From contig CAWBTF010000017.1 in NCBI GenBank assembly GCA_963791595.1, positions 1 to 64,000 on the forward strand: a stretch of DNA of 64,000 nucleotides. Direction: 5' to 3'. A model generated the notes under the pieces. The model did not search any database, was not told where the DNA came from, and saw only the letters and a list, made by a program, of their open reading frames with translations. This DNA comes from JAEMQF01 sp963791595 (GTDB lineage: Bacteria; Pseudomonadota; Gammaproteobacteria; Burkholderiales; Burkholderiaceae_C). Below, one piece after another: positions 46,313 to 56,437 of the stretch (the stretch's first letter is position 1; every line of letters starts with the position of its first letter). Made by a program: the position numbers and the translations under genes.

Positions 46313-46837
46313 AAGTCGCACCGACAACCCCCGTGCACACGATCGAAGAATTCATGGCCCAGGCGTTCGCGATGGAGTGCGACGCCGTCGCGCGCTACAA
46401 CGAATTCGCCGACGCGATGGAGATGCACAACAACCGCGAGGTCGCGAAGCTGTTTCGCACGATGGCGCAGTACGAAGGCAAACACGCGCAGCAGATCCTC
46501 GAAGAGATGGGTTGGGACGAGGCCACCGCACCGGCCGCCGACCCGGCGGCATGGCCTGAATTCGAAGCGCCCGAAACCGTGCCGATCGACGAAGTGCACT
46601 ACCTGATGCAGCCCTGGCACGCATTGCAACTGGCGCTGGCCGCCGAGCAGCGCGCCGAAGCGTTCTTTCGGCAAGCTCGCGCAAAGCGCCACCGACGAAT
46701 CGGTGCGTCGCGCCGCGTTCGAGTTGCAGGCTGAAGAACGGGAACATGTGGCGCTGGTGCGCGCCTGGCTCGCGAAGGTGCCGGTGCCGGAAGGCGACTG
46801 GGCTGTCGACCCGGACCCGCCGCGCTACACCGATTGA
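46309..46837 (+). CDS. Ferritin-like/rubrerythrin-family protein (frameshifted)
   Basis: About 175 residues. Helices with di-iron-type motifs are visible: EFMAQAFAMECDAVARYNEFADAM and FRTMAQYEGKHAQQILEEM. After a +1 shift near 46672 (FF, then GKLAQSATDESVRRAAFEL) comes AEEREHVALVRAWLAKV, ending at the TGA at 46835-46837. No C-terminal rubredoxin cysteines are present, so it is a sulerythrin/ferritin-like form. Likely peroxide or oxygen protection for the oxygen-sensitive KorAB/Bcr system, judging by coupling to korB. Confidence 0.7.
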
Positions 46838-46923
46838 AGTGGACCAAACTCTGGCACGGTGATGCAACTGAAGTGAAGCTCGTCGATGTCAACTCACGTC
46901 GGGCGTTCAGCGGAGCGCTGACT

Positions 46924-47390
46924 GCTTTCGGCCCGTTGCTGCCGTTCGCCGCTGTGTGCAGGCCCAGCCCACCAGCGACCGTTCCCCAGGGCGGTGGCGG
47001 CGCCCCCGTTCTCCGGCCCACGCTCGCGGGGCACCACCGAGGCCCACCACGCACAGCGCCATCAATGCCGTCCAAGCCCCCAGAGGACCAGGACACCGCG
47101 AATGGGGCCTGCGCCCGGGGGCACCACCACCGCCCTGCTACCACCCATGGTGGCGGGCGATGCGCAGGGGTGCCACGCGGTGGCCAGGGCAGGTGGCTCG
47201 GGGTACGGGCGCAGGACCCATTCGCGGTGTCCTGGCTCTGCGCGCGCTTGGATGGCGTTGATGGCGCCGCGCGCCGTGGGCCACATCGCGTGCCCCGCGA
47301 GCGTGGGCCGGAGAACGTACCCCGGGCCACCTGCCCTCGCGCGGAGGCTGGCGTGCACGCAGCGGCGAACGGCAGCAACGGGCCGAAAGC
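46924..47390. repeat. Long imperfect palindrome, copy B
   Basis: About 467 bp. The terminal arms 46924-46960 and 47354-47390 are complementary at 36 of 37 positions. Inner arms are 47007-47033 with 47291-47317 (27 of 27) and 47088-47117 with 47206-47235 (29 of 30). A further small hairpin lies at the centre (about 47130-47160). It shares long identical blocks with copy A (10909-11448) in direct orientation. It sits between the kor/rubrerythrin genes and the RidA-like gene, and its right end is 82 bases before that start. No coding capacity I can support. Confidence 0.88.
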
Positions 47391-47471
47391 AGCCCTTCAC
47401 GAGGCAGAAGCATTTCGTGCGTCTCGAGATGCGCGAATCCCGGTCGAGCAATTGAAAGAATAGGAGCGACC

Positions 47472-47871
47472 ATGCAAGTGCTACTCCCCGAAGGCTGGGC
47501 GGCGCCGATCGGCTACGCGAACGGCATCGCCGTGCCGGCCGGGCGCATCGTTTTCATTGCCGGGCAGGTGGGCTGGAACGCTCAGCAGAAGTTCGAGTCG
47601 GAAGACATCGTTGCGCAGTTCGAGCAGGCGTTGAAGAACGTGCTCGCCGTGTTGCACGAAGCGGGCGGCCAGGCGAAACACATCTGCCGCATGACGGCGT
47701 ATTGCTGCGACAAGCCGGCTTACCTTGCGGCACGGCGCGCAGCTCGGCGCCGCGTGGCGCGTGCAGATGGGAACGCACTATCCGGCGATGAGCATGATCT
47801 TCGTTTCCGATCTGCTCGACAACCCCGGCAAGATCGAGCTTGAGGCGACTGCGGTGTTGCCGAACGCGTGA
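47472..47871 (+). CDS. RidA/YjgF-family protein (frameshifted)
   Basis: About 132 residues. The start is LPEGWAAPIGYANGIAVPAGRIVFIAGQVGW, then QFEQALKNVLAVLHEAGG and HICRMTAYCCDKPAYLAAR. A +1 shift near 47735 restores AQLGAAWRVQMGTHYPAMS and a proper C-terminus LLDNPGKIELEATAVLP. RidA proteins hydrolyse reactive enamines/imines. Related members occur in aromatic-amine pathways, which would suit the aminobenzoyl chemistry here (inference). Confidence 0.7.
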
Positions 47872-47922
47872 CACAGCGCTGCGCACGCTGAACTCGGCAA
47901 GCCAGAAGTCCCTCCCACGCCC

Positions 47923-47936
47923 TTGACATGGTTCAA
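47923..47936. promoter_or_regulatory. FNR/DNR-like box before the SUMT gene
   Basis: TTGAC-ATGG-TTCAA, extended to the perfect arms CCTTGA/TCAAGG (47921-47938), lies 60 bases before the ATG at 47996. The symmetry and position fit a CRP/FNR-family regulator, as is usual for denitrification-linked tetrapyrrole genes. Confidence 0.5.
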
Positions 47937-47995
47937 GGACCGTGAGGCCCGGCGTTTTCAAAATGCAAACTCACTTCCCGATGGGAGAGAGCACC

Positions 47996-48867
47996 ATGAG
48001 TCTGCTCAATGAACCGCTGCAATTCAGCCCCGCCCGTCGACCGCGGCGCGCGTCACGCTGGTGGGCGCCGGGCCGGGCGACCCCGAGTTGCTGACGATCA
48101 AGGCCGCCAAGGCGTTGCAGGCCGCGCGGCTGGTGCTGTACGACCACTTGGTGAGCAAGGAGGTGCTCGAACTATTGCCGAAAGGCGCCGACCGCATCTA
48201 CGTCGGCAAGGAGGCGGGCTGTCATACATTGACGCAGGAAGGCATCATCGAATTGATGATCCGCTTGGCGCGCGCCGGCAAGCCGGTGCTGCGGCTCAAG
48301 GGCGGTGACCCGTACATCTTCGGCCGCGGCGGCGAGGAGGCGCAGGCGCTCGCGGCGAACGGCATCCCGTTCGACGTGGTTCCGGGCATCAGCGCGGCGC
48401 AAGGTGCTGCGGCGTGCACGGGCATTCCGCTGACGCACCGCGACCACGCCGCAGCGGTGGTGTTCGTGACCGGCCACGCCTGTGCGCGCGGCAACGCGAG
48501 AGGCGAGGGGGGCGGCAACAGCAACGGCGAGGGCCAGGTCGACCTCGACTGGCCGATGCTCGCGCGCCCGAATCAGACCGTCGTGATCTACATGGGCGTG
48601 GCGACCCTGCCGCTGATCTGCACGAAGCTCATCGAGCATGGCCTGCGCCCGGAGACACCCGCGGCGCTGATCGAGCGCGCCACCTTGCCGACGCAGCGCA
48701 ACGTGATCGGCAGCGTGCAGACGCTGCCGACACTGGCTTTGATTCACGACGTTCGGGCACCGGCGCTGGTGGTGATCGGCGGCGTGGTCGGGCTGCATCG
48801 GCAGCTCGGTGCGGCGCAGGTCCGGCACGAGTTGCGCGAGCCGGTTCGATCGCCACTGGCGCTCTGA
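47996..48867 (+). CDS. Uroporphyrinogen-III C-methyltransferase (SUMT), 5' frameshift
   Basis: Catalyses two SAM-dependent methylations to precorrin-2, used for siroheme, haem d1 or B12. Motifs are VGAGPGDPELLTIKAAKAL, then YDHLVSKEVLELLPKGA, VLRLKGGDPYIFGRGGEEA and YMGVATLPLI. An insert of Gly/Asn/Glu (residues ~145-165) is unusual. No start codon precedes the motif in its own frame after the TGA at 48010. The ATG at 47996 joins it only through a -1 (or +2) shift between about 48020 and 48055. It could be cobA or nirE; the FNR-like box favours a denitrification role, and the B12 mutase shows a B12 need. Confidence 0.75.
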
Positions 48868-48904
48868 TCTCCGCAGGGTAGTTGCGACGCGCGCGTTTTC
48901 GCGT

Positions 48905-48918
48905 TTGAGCCACGTCAA
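48905..48918. promoter_or_regulatory. Weak FNR-like palindrome
   Basis: TTGAG-CCAC-GTCAA matches 8 of 10 consensus positions, 68 bases before the ATG of the exported protein at 48986. Could be chance. Confidence 0.25.
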
Positions 48919-48985
48919 CTCGCGTGGCGGGGACTTGGCGTTCAATCGTTCGCATGGGGCGCTGGGGCGCCCATGGAGTGAATCG

Positions 48986-49306
48986 ATGAAGTACCGACTC
49001 CTGACCGCTGCGGTGCTCAGCGCGGCTTTGGCTCTGCCGGCGCTGGCGCAGCCGGGTGACCGTTGCTGCGCCGGCATGCGCATGGGGCCTGACAACACCG
49101 CGGGCTGGTCGATGATGACGCCCAAGGAGCGAGACGAGCATCACGCGAAGATGGCCGAGATGAAGTCCATGGACCAGTGCAAGGCGTACATGACCGAGCA
49201 CCAGGCCAGGATGGCCGAGCGCGCCAAGGGACGCGGCATGAAGATGGGCGAGCCGCGCCACTCGATGTGCCTGCCGATGAAGGAGGGTGCCCCCACCAAG
49301 CCGTAG
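48986..49306 (+). CDS. Small exported Met/Cys-rich protein
   Basis: A 106-residue protein with a signal peptide (MKYRLLTAAVLSAALALPALA, cleavage after residue 21). The mature part is short, helical and unusually rich in Met, Cys and His (CCAGMRMGPD; HHAKMAEMKSMDQCK; MCLPMKEG). That composition suggests metal binding, perhaps copper, in the periplasm. Family not recognised. Confidence 0.55.
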   Translation: MKYRLLTAAVLSAALALPALAQPGDRCCAGMRMGPDNTAGWSMMTPKERDEHHAKMAEMKSMDQCKAYMTEHQARMAERAKGRGMKMGEPRHSMCLPMKEGAPTKP

Positions 49307-49393
49307 ACAGCGCCCCTAGGCGGCGCAAACCCGCCGCACATCGCGACCTACCGCCGCCAACGCGGCATCACCACGAGCCGAAGGATCTACACC

Positions 49394-49723
49394 ATGGAAG
49401 CCACGACCACCACCCCCACCGCTGACCAAACCTCACGCGACCGCTTGGCGCACAGCCTGCAGCAAATGGTCGACGAAGCCGAGCACCTGCTGAAGAACGC
49501 GCAGCGCACCGGCAGCGAGCAGTTCAATTCTGCGCGCGACAAGTTCGAGCAGCAGTTGCGCAGCGCGAAGGCCGAGTTGACGAACCTCGAAGACACCGCG
49601 GTCTACAACGCGAAGCGCGCGGCGCGCGTCACCGACCAGGCAGTGCACGAGCACCCCTACACCGCAATGGGCATCACCGCCGGCATCGGCTTGCTGATCG
49701 GCATGCTGATCGCACGCCGCTAG
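49394..49723 (+). CDS. DUF883 (ElaB/YqjD-like) membrane-anchored protein
   Basis: A 109-residue protein. A long amphipathic helix (LAHSLQQMVDEAEHLLKNA to NAKRAARVTDQAVHEHPY) is followed by one C-terminal transmembrane segment (AMGITAGIGLLIGMLIARR). This is the layout of the ElaB/YqjD/DUF883 tail-anchored, ribosome-associated inner-membrane proteins. The next two genes match YqjE and YqjK, giving a yqjDEK-like trio. Confidence 0.8.
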   Translation: MEATTTTPTADQTSRDRLAHSLQQMVDEAEHLLKNAQRTGSEQFNSARDKFEQQLRSAKAELTNLEDTAVYNAKRAARVTDQAVHEHPYTAMGITAGIGLLIGMLIARR

Positions 49724-49760
49724 TTTCTGCAACGACAGCAGCCAGGACGCGAGGCCCCGC

Positions 49761-50156
49761 TTGGACAGCACGCCGCAGCTGGGCCTGCTCGGCTCGGCCC
49801 GCGCCGTGTTGGCCGGGCTGGTCGAGATTGGGCAGACGCGTCTTCAGCTCGCCGCCACCGAGCTTGAAGAGGAGCGGCTGCGTCTCGCGGAGCTGCTGCT
49901 TTTCGCCTGTGCGACGTTGTTCTTCCTCGGCGTCGGTCTGGTGCTGGCGGCGCTGCTGCTCGTGCTGGTGTTCTGGGAAGACGCGCGCATGCTCGTGCTG
50001 ATGCTCGAGGCGGCGCTGTTTCTCGGGCTCGGCGCCGGCCTTGGCGTGGCATGGCGGCGCAAGGCCGCTGCCAAGCCGAGATTGCTGGAAACCACCTTGG
50101 CCGAATTGCAGCGTGACCGCAGCGCTCTGCAGCCTGGATCGGCGGCGCCACCGTGA
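49761..50156 (+). CDS. YqjE-like (phage-holin-family) membrane protein
   Basis: A 131-residue protein with a TTG start. A cytoplasmic helix (LLGSARAVLAGLVEIGQTRLQLAATELEEE) is followed by two hydrophobic segments (LLLFACATLFFLGVGLVLAALLL; MLVLMLEAALFLGLGAGLG). This is the typical length and layout of DUF1469/YqjE. The stop overlaps the next GTG. Confidence 0.75.
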   Translation: MDSTPQLGLLGSARAVLAGLVEIGQTRLQLAATELEEERLRLAELLLFACATLFFLGVGLVLAALLLVLVFWEDARMLVLMLEAALFLGLGAGLGVAWRRKAAAKPRLLETTLAELQRDRSALQPGSAAPP

Positions 50157-50551
50157 GCACCGCACTCGTCACCGACGCGCCCATGACCAACGCCGCTGCG
50201 GCCAACGCGTTCGTGGCGACCGCGTCCGTGACGACCGCGCAATATCGCACGCTGCTGGCGTTGCGTCGAGAACAGCTGGTGCAGCGCGCGCAGCAGCAAC
50301 GCGTGCAACTCGCGCATTCGCTCGAACCGGCGCTGCGTGTCGCAGTGTGGGTTGATCGGGGTGCTGGGTTGTGGCACGCAGCGCGCCGCCGGCCCGCACT
50401 TGCACTCGCCGGTGGACTCGTTCCCGCTCTGGCGCTGGCGATCTGGAAACCTCGCGCCGTGCTGCGCGCGTTTGCCGCAGCGCTGGCGCTGTGGCGCATC
50501 AAGAATGCGTGGGCGGCGGTTGCGCGCGCGCCTGGTGCAAGGTTGCGATGA
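50153..50551 (+). CDS. YqjK-like protein
   Basis: A 132-residue, Ala/Arg-rich protein. The central helix YRTLLALRREQLVQRAQQQRV and the C-terminal hydrophobic stretch (PALALAGGLVPALALAIW) resemble YqjK-like proteins. The assignment rests partly on the preceding DUF883 and YqjE genes. The 3' end overlaps the convergent phosphoribosyltransferase by 53 bases. Confidence 0.5.
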   Translation: MSTALVTDAPMTNAAAANAFVATASVTTAQYRTLLALRREQLVQRAQQQRVQLAHSLEPALRVAVWVDRGAGLWHAARRRPALALAGGLVPALALAIWKPRAVLRAFAAALALWRIKNAWAAVARAPGARLR

Positions 50552-51143
50552 CCTGTTCGTCCTCGACCTGCCCGAAGTGGTCGTAGAACTGACCCACCGC
50601 GTGAAAGTCCTCGGGCGCGCGCAGGCACACCACTTCGTCGGCCAGCGCGCGCACGCGGCGCAGGCTGTCGGCGGCGGCTACCGGAACGGCGCAGATCAGG
50701 CGTGACGGCTGCTGTTCGCGCAGCGCGTGCAGCGCGGCGACCATCGTCGCGCCGGTGGCCAGGCCGTCGTCGACGACGATCGCGACCCGCCCCTTGGCAG
50801 ACACGCGCTTCGCACCGTAGTTGCGGCGCCGCTCGTGCAGCCGTTCGAGCTGAGCGGCGGTTTCGCTTTCGATGTAGGCGTCGTCAACGTCGCCGCCGCG
50901 GTATTGGATGTGGCTCCAGCCCGATTCCGCGACCGCGCCGATCGCGTATTCCGGGTTGCCCGGAGCGCCGAGCTTGTGGGTGAGCACGACGTCGAGATCG
51001 GCGTCGAGCTCGTCGGCAAGGATCGCGGCGATCGGCACCGCGCCGCGCGGAATCGCGTAGACGACGGCGTGCTTGCCGCGCCAAGGCGCGAGGGCCTGCG
51101 CAAGTTGCCGGGCGGCGTCTTCTCGGTCGCGAAAGGGTTTCAT
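50499..51143 (-). CDS. Phosphoribosyltransferase-family protein
   Basis: A 214-residue type I PRTase fold. The PRPP loop is VAIVVDDGLATGATMVAAL (residue ~120), with YAIPRGAVPIAAILADEL near the N-terminus. These stand-alone proteins often sit in stress-response islands with PRPP synthetase and HPF genes, as here. Substrate unknown. The ATG at 51143 is preferred over 51155. Confidence 0.75.
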   Translation of the reverse strand: MKPFRDREDAARQLAQALAPWRGKHAVVYAIPRGAVPIAAILADELDADLDVVLTHKLGAPGNPEYAIGAVAESGWSHIQYRGGDVDDAYIESETAAQLERLHERRRNYGAKRVSAKGRVAIVVDDGLATGATMVAALHALREQQPSRLICAVPVAAADSLRRVRALADEVVCLRAPEDFHAVGQFYDHFGQVEDEQVIATLHQARAQPPPTHS

Positions 51144-51329
51144 GCGCAGCTCCAAGCACGTTCACTGAGCCGGTGCTGCGGCGTGAGCGACGTGGCGTGT
51201 ATGTCCTCAGCCGTCCGGATCGGCGGCGGCTGCACGGTACGGTAGATGCTCGCGCGCCGCGTGCCTTGTCTCAAATCAACTCGTGCCTGCGGCGCGACCG
51301 GTATGGTCGGCGACAAGCAAAGGTGAACC

Positions 51330-53119
<1,790 letters not shown>

Positions 53120-53123
<4 letters not shown>

Positions 53124-54142
53124 GCGATACGGTTGACACAACGCTGACCAGCAACCGCGTCACCGACGTCGAGCGCTATGAACGCGACTTCTGCATGGCG
53201 CGGCTGCGCGACATGCTGCGCATCCGGCGCCTGGAAGAGCGCTGCGCGCAACTCTATGGCGAGGGCAAGATCCGCGGCTTTCTGCACCTGGCGATCGGCG
53301 AAGAAGCGGTCGCGGCCGGCGTGATGCCGAACCTTCAACCGCAAGACAACGTGGTCGCCACCTACCGCGAACACGGCCATGCGCTGCTGCGCGGTGTGAG
53401 CATGAACGCGATCATGGCCGAGATGTACGGCAAGCAGGAAGGCTGTTCGCGCGGGCACGGCGGCTCGATGCATCTGTTCGACCGCGCGACGCGCTTCTTC
53501 GGCGGCAACGCGATCGTCGGCGGCGGCTTGCCGCTCGCTGTGGGGTTGGCGCTGGCGGACAAGCTCAGCATGAGAAAGGGCTGCGTTACCACCTGCTTCT
53601 TCGGCGAAGGCGCGGTCGCCGAAGGCGCGTTCCAGGAATCGCTGAACCTCGCCGCACTGTGGCACGTGCCGGTGCTGTTCGTCTGCGAGAACAACCTGTA
53701 TGCGATGGGCACGGCGCTCTCGCGCAGCCAGGCGCAGATCGATCTGACGCAAAAGGCGCGCAGCTGCGGCGTGCCCACCGGCCACATCAACGGCATGAAC
53801 GTGCTCGCGGTGTTCGACGCCGCGCGGCAGGCCGTGGAGTTCGTGCGCGAGCAGCAGGTGCCGTTTTTCCTCGAGCTGCACACCTACCGCTTCCGCGCCC
53901 ACTCGATGTTCGACGCCGAGCTTTACCGCGACAAGGCGGAGGTCGAGCGCTGGAAGCAGCACGGCCCGATCCATGGCCTGACCGACGCGTTGAAAGCCGC
54001 GGGCAAGATGACAGAGGTCGATTTCGAGCAGCTCGACGGAGAAGCGATGCGCGAAGTCGACGCCGCGGTGGCGTTCGCCGAAGCCGGCAGCTGGGAACCC
54101 ATGCAGCAGCTGACGCGCGACGTGCTCACGCCCGCGGCATGA
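53120..54142 (+). CDS. Pyruvate/acetoin dehydrogenase E1 component, alpha
   Basis: A 340-residue TPP subunit. It has RIRRLEERCAQLYGEGKIRGFLHL (cut at usual boundary), GHGGSMHLFD, NAIVGGGLPLAVGLAL and the TPP motif FFGEGAVAEGAFQESLNLAALW...ENN. It forms an alpha2beta2 E1 with the gene at 54770. No lipoyl E2 or E3 gene follows, so the complex must recruit one encoded elsewhere. Confidence 0.83.
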
Positions 54143-54167
54143 CGCAGACGCGAACCAGGAGACCTGC

Positions 54168-54773
54168 ATGCTGCCCATCCTCGTTGCCTATGCCACCACC
54201 GAAGGCCAGACGCGCAGAATCGCGGAATTCATTGCCGAGCGCCTGCGCATCCGCGGCCACCGCGTCGACCTCGTCGACACCGCGACGCCCGCGGCCGCCG
54301 AGGCCGTGTCGGTGGTCTACCAGGGGGTGATCCTCGCCGGTTCGGTGCACCAGCAGGAGCACCCGAAGTCACTCGCGCAGTTCGTGAAGCGCAACCATGC
54401 GTGGCTGATTGCGCTTCCGTGCGCCGTGTTCTCGGTCAGCCTGACCGCGGCACTGAACGATCTGGAGAGCCGGATCGAGACGCGGCGCCTGCTGCATGAC
54501 TTCGTCGACGACTGCGACCTCAAGCCGGTGGCGATGCACTGCGTGGCGGGCGCGCTCAAATACACCCAGTACGACTACTTCAAGCGCGTCTTGATGCGCA
54601 TGATCGCGCGCCAGCGAGGGCAGAGCACAGACACGTCGAAGGACTGCGAGTACACGGACTGGGATGAACTGGAAGCCGAAGTCGATGAATTTCTGGTCAA
54701 GGCGGGAATTCCGGTTCCGCAAGCGGCTTGCGAACCGGGTGCATCCGTGATGCCGATTCGCGTGCGGCCATGA
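54168..54773 (+). CDS. HemG-like flavodoxin-domain protein
   Basis: A 201-residue flavodoxin fold. The FMN loop is ILVAYATTEGQTRRIAEFIA, with VVYQGVILAGSVHQQEHPKS and LKYTQYDYFKRVLMRMIA. The closing YTDWDEL is typical of HemG-type menaquinone-dependent protoporphyrinogen dehydrogenases. It lies between the E1 alpha and beta genes and its stop overlaps the beta start. Whether it serves haem synthesis or the dehydrogenase is unclear. Confidence 0.75.
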   Translation: MLPILVAYATTEGQTRRIAEFIAERLRIRGHRVDLVDTATPAAAEAVSVVYQGVILAGSVHQQEHPKSLAQFVKRNHAWLIALPCAVFSVSLTAALNDLESRIETRRLLHDFVDDCDLKPVAMHCVAGALKYTQYDYFKRVLMRMIARQRGQSTDTSKDCEYTDWDELEAEVDEFLVKAGIPVPQAACEPGASVMPIRVRP

Positions 54774-55753
54774 GCAAGACCAGCTACCGTGAAGCCCTGC
54801 GTGCCGCGCACCGCGAGGCGCTGCAGCGCGACCCGCGGGTCTTCGTGATGGGCGAGGACGTCGGGCGCTACGGCGGCAGCTACGCCGTCACGAAGGGTCT
54901 GCTCGAGGAATTCGGCGAGGCGCGAATCCGCGACACGCCGCTGTCGGAGTTGGGGTTTGTCGGCGCGGGAATCGGCGCTGCGATGGGCGGCATGCGGCCG
55001 ATCGTCGAGGTGATGACGGTCAACTTCAGCCTGCTCGCGCTCGACGCCATCGTCAACACCGCCGCAGCGATGCGCCACATGTCGGGTGGCCAGTTCTCGG
55101 TGCCGGTGGTGATCCGCATGGCCACCGGCGCCGGCCGCCAGCTCGCGGCGCAGCATTCGCACAGCCTGGAGGTCTGGTACGCGCATGTGCCGGGTTTGAA
55201 GGTGCTCGCGCCGGCGACGCTGGAAGACGCGCGCGGCATGTTGTGGCCGGCGCTGCAGGACCCCGACCCGGTGGTCATCTTCGAGCACGCGCAGCTCTAC
55301 AACCTGGAGGGTGAACTCGCTGACCCGGCGCGGGTCGTGGACCTGTCGCGCGCGGCGGTGCGGCGCGCGGGAGCGGCGCTGACGCTCGTCACCTACGGCG
55401 GCAGCCTGCCGCGCGCGCTGGCCGCGGCGGAGAACCTGGCCGACGAAGGCATTGAAGCCGAAGTGATCGACCTGCGCGTGCTGCGCCCGCTCGACATGGC
55501 CACGGTGCTCGAATCGGTGCGCAAGACGCGGCGATTGCTCGTCGTCGACGAAGGCTGGCGCACTTGCAGCCTGGCCGCCGAGATCCTCGCGCAAGTCAGC
55601 GAAGAAGCGTTTTACGAACTCGACGCGCCGCCCGCCCGCGTGTGCAGCGAAGAGGTGCCGATTCCCTATGCCAAGCACCTCGAAGACGCCGCGCTGCCTT
55701 TGGCGCCGAAGATCGTCGCCGCGGCCAGGGCCTTGATCGCCGCGAAGGCGTAA
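54770..55753 (+). CDS. Pyruvate/acetoin dehydrogenase E1 component, beta
   Basis: A 327-residue subunit: YREALRAAHREALQRDPRVF, MGEDVGRYGGSYAVTKGL, then DTPLSELGFVGAGIGAAMGG, VNTAAAMRHMSGGQFSVPVV and a transketolase C-terminal domain (VTYGGSLPRALAAAENL). The ATG at 54770 (MSKTSY) is chosen; an in-frame start at 54728 lies within the upstream gene. Confidence 0.85.
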   Translation: MSKTSYREALRAAHREALQRDPRVFVMGEDVGRYGGSYAVTKGLLEEFGEARIRDTPLSELGFVGAGIGAAMGGMRPIVEVMTVNFSLLALDAIVNTAAAMRHMSGGQFSVPVVIRMATGAGRQLAAQHSHSLEVWYAHVPGLKVLAPATLEDARGMLWPALQDPDPVVIFEHAQLYNLEGELADPARVVDLSRAAVRRAGAALTLVTYGGSLPRALAAAENLADEGIEAEVIDLRVLRPLDMATVLESVRKTRRLLVVDEGWRTCSLAAEILAQVSEEAFYELDAPPARVCSEEVPIPYAKHLEDAALPLAPKIVAAARALIAAKA

Positions 55754-55852
55754 TTCCACGCCAAGCGGCTGGTGCTGCGCCTTGCGCTACCTCAGTCCGC
55801 GATGACGTGCCTGCAGCCACACTGAATCAGGGTCAACTTCCGGAGACGATCG

Positions 55853-56437
55853 ATGCGCCAGCCCCTGCAGATCACGTTCCGCGGCATAGATCATTCCGAC
55901 GCCGTCGAGGCCGCCGTGCGCGAGAAGGCCGCGCACCTCGAGCGCTTCAGCGCCGACATCATGGCGTGCCGCGTCGTCGTCGACTTGCTGGAAAAGCATC
56001 GGCAGCAGGGCCGGCCGTTCGGCGTGCGCATCGATTTGACGCTGCCCGGCCATGAACTCATCGTGAACCGAGTCGAGCGCGAAGACGTCTATGTCGCGCT
56101 GCGCGACGCCTTCGACGGCATGAAGCGCCAGATCGAAGAGGTGGTCCAGCAGCGTCGCGGGCAGGAGAAGCAGCACCCGCGTGAATATCATGGCGAAGTG
56201 GTGCGCCTGAACGACGAGGGCGGCTTCGGATTCATCCGCACTCCCGACGGCCAGGAGTATTACTTCAGCCGCGAGAATCTGACCGGCGCGCGCTTCGATC
56301 AGGTGCGCGTCGGCATGGAAGTCCAGTTCATCACCGAAGTCGCGGCGCAGGGCTTGCAGGCCAAACGCGTCAGTCTGGGCAAGCACCACGTCAGCACGAT
56401 GCCGGCCGAGTCGCAACGGCTGGAAGAAGGAGAATGA
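55853..56437 (+). CDS. Hibernation-promoting factor fused to a cold-shock-like domain
   Basis: 194 residues. Residues 1-~105 are an HPF/RaiA fold (LQITFRGIDHSDAVEAAVREKAAHLERF; VYVALRDAFDGMKRQIEE). Residues ~118-180 are an S1/cold-shock-type barrel (HGEVVRLNDEGGFGFIRTPDG). The first part binds idle ribosomes; the barrel replaces the dimerisation tail of long HPFs and may bind RNA. Stress or stationary-phase function inferred. Confidence 0.85.
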   Translation: MRQPLQITFRGIDHSDAVEAAVREKAAHLERFSADIMACRVVVDLLEKHRQQGRPFGVRIDLTLPGHELIVNRVEREDVYVALRDAFDGMKRQIEEVVQQRRGQEKQHPREYHGEVVRLNDEGGFGFIRTPDGQEYYFSRENLTGARFDQVRVGMEVQFITEVAAQGLQAKRVSLGKHHVSTMPAESQRLEEGE

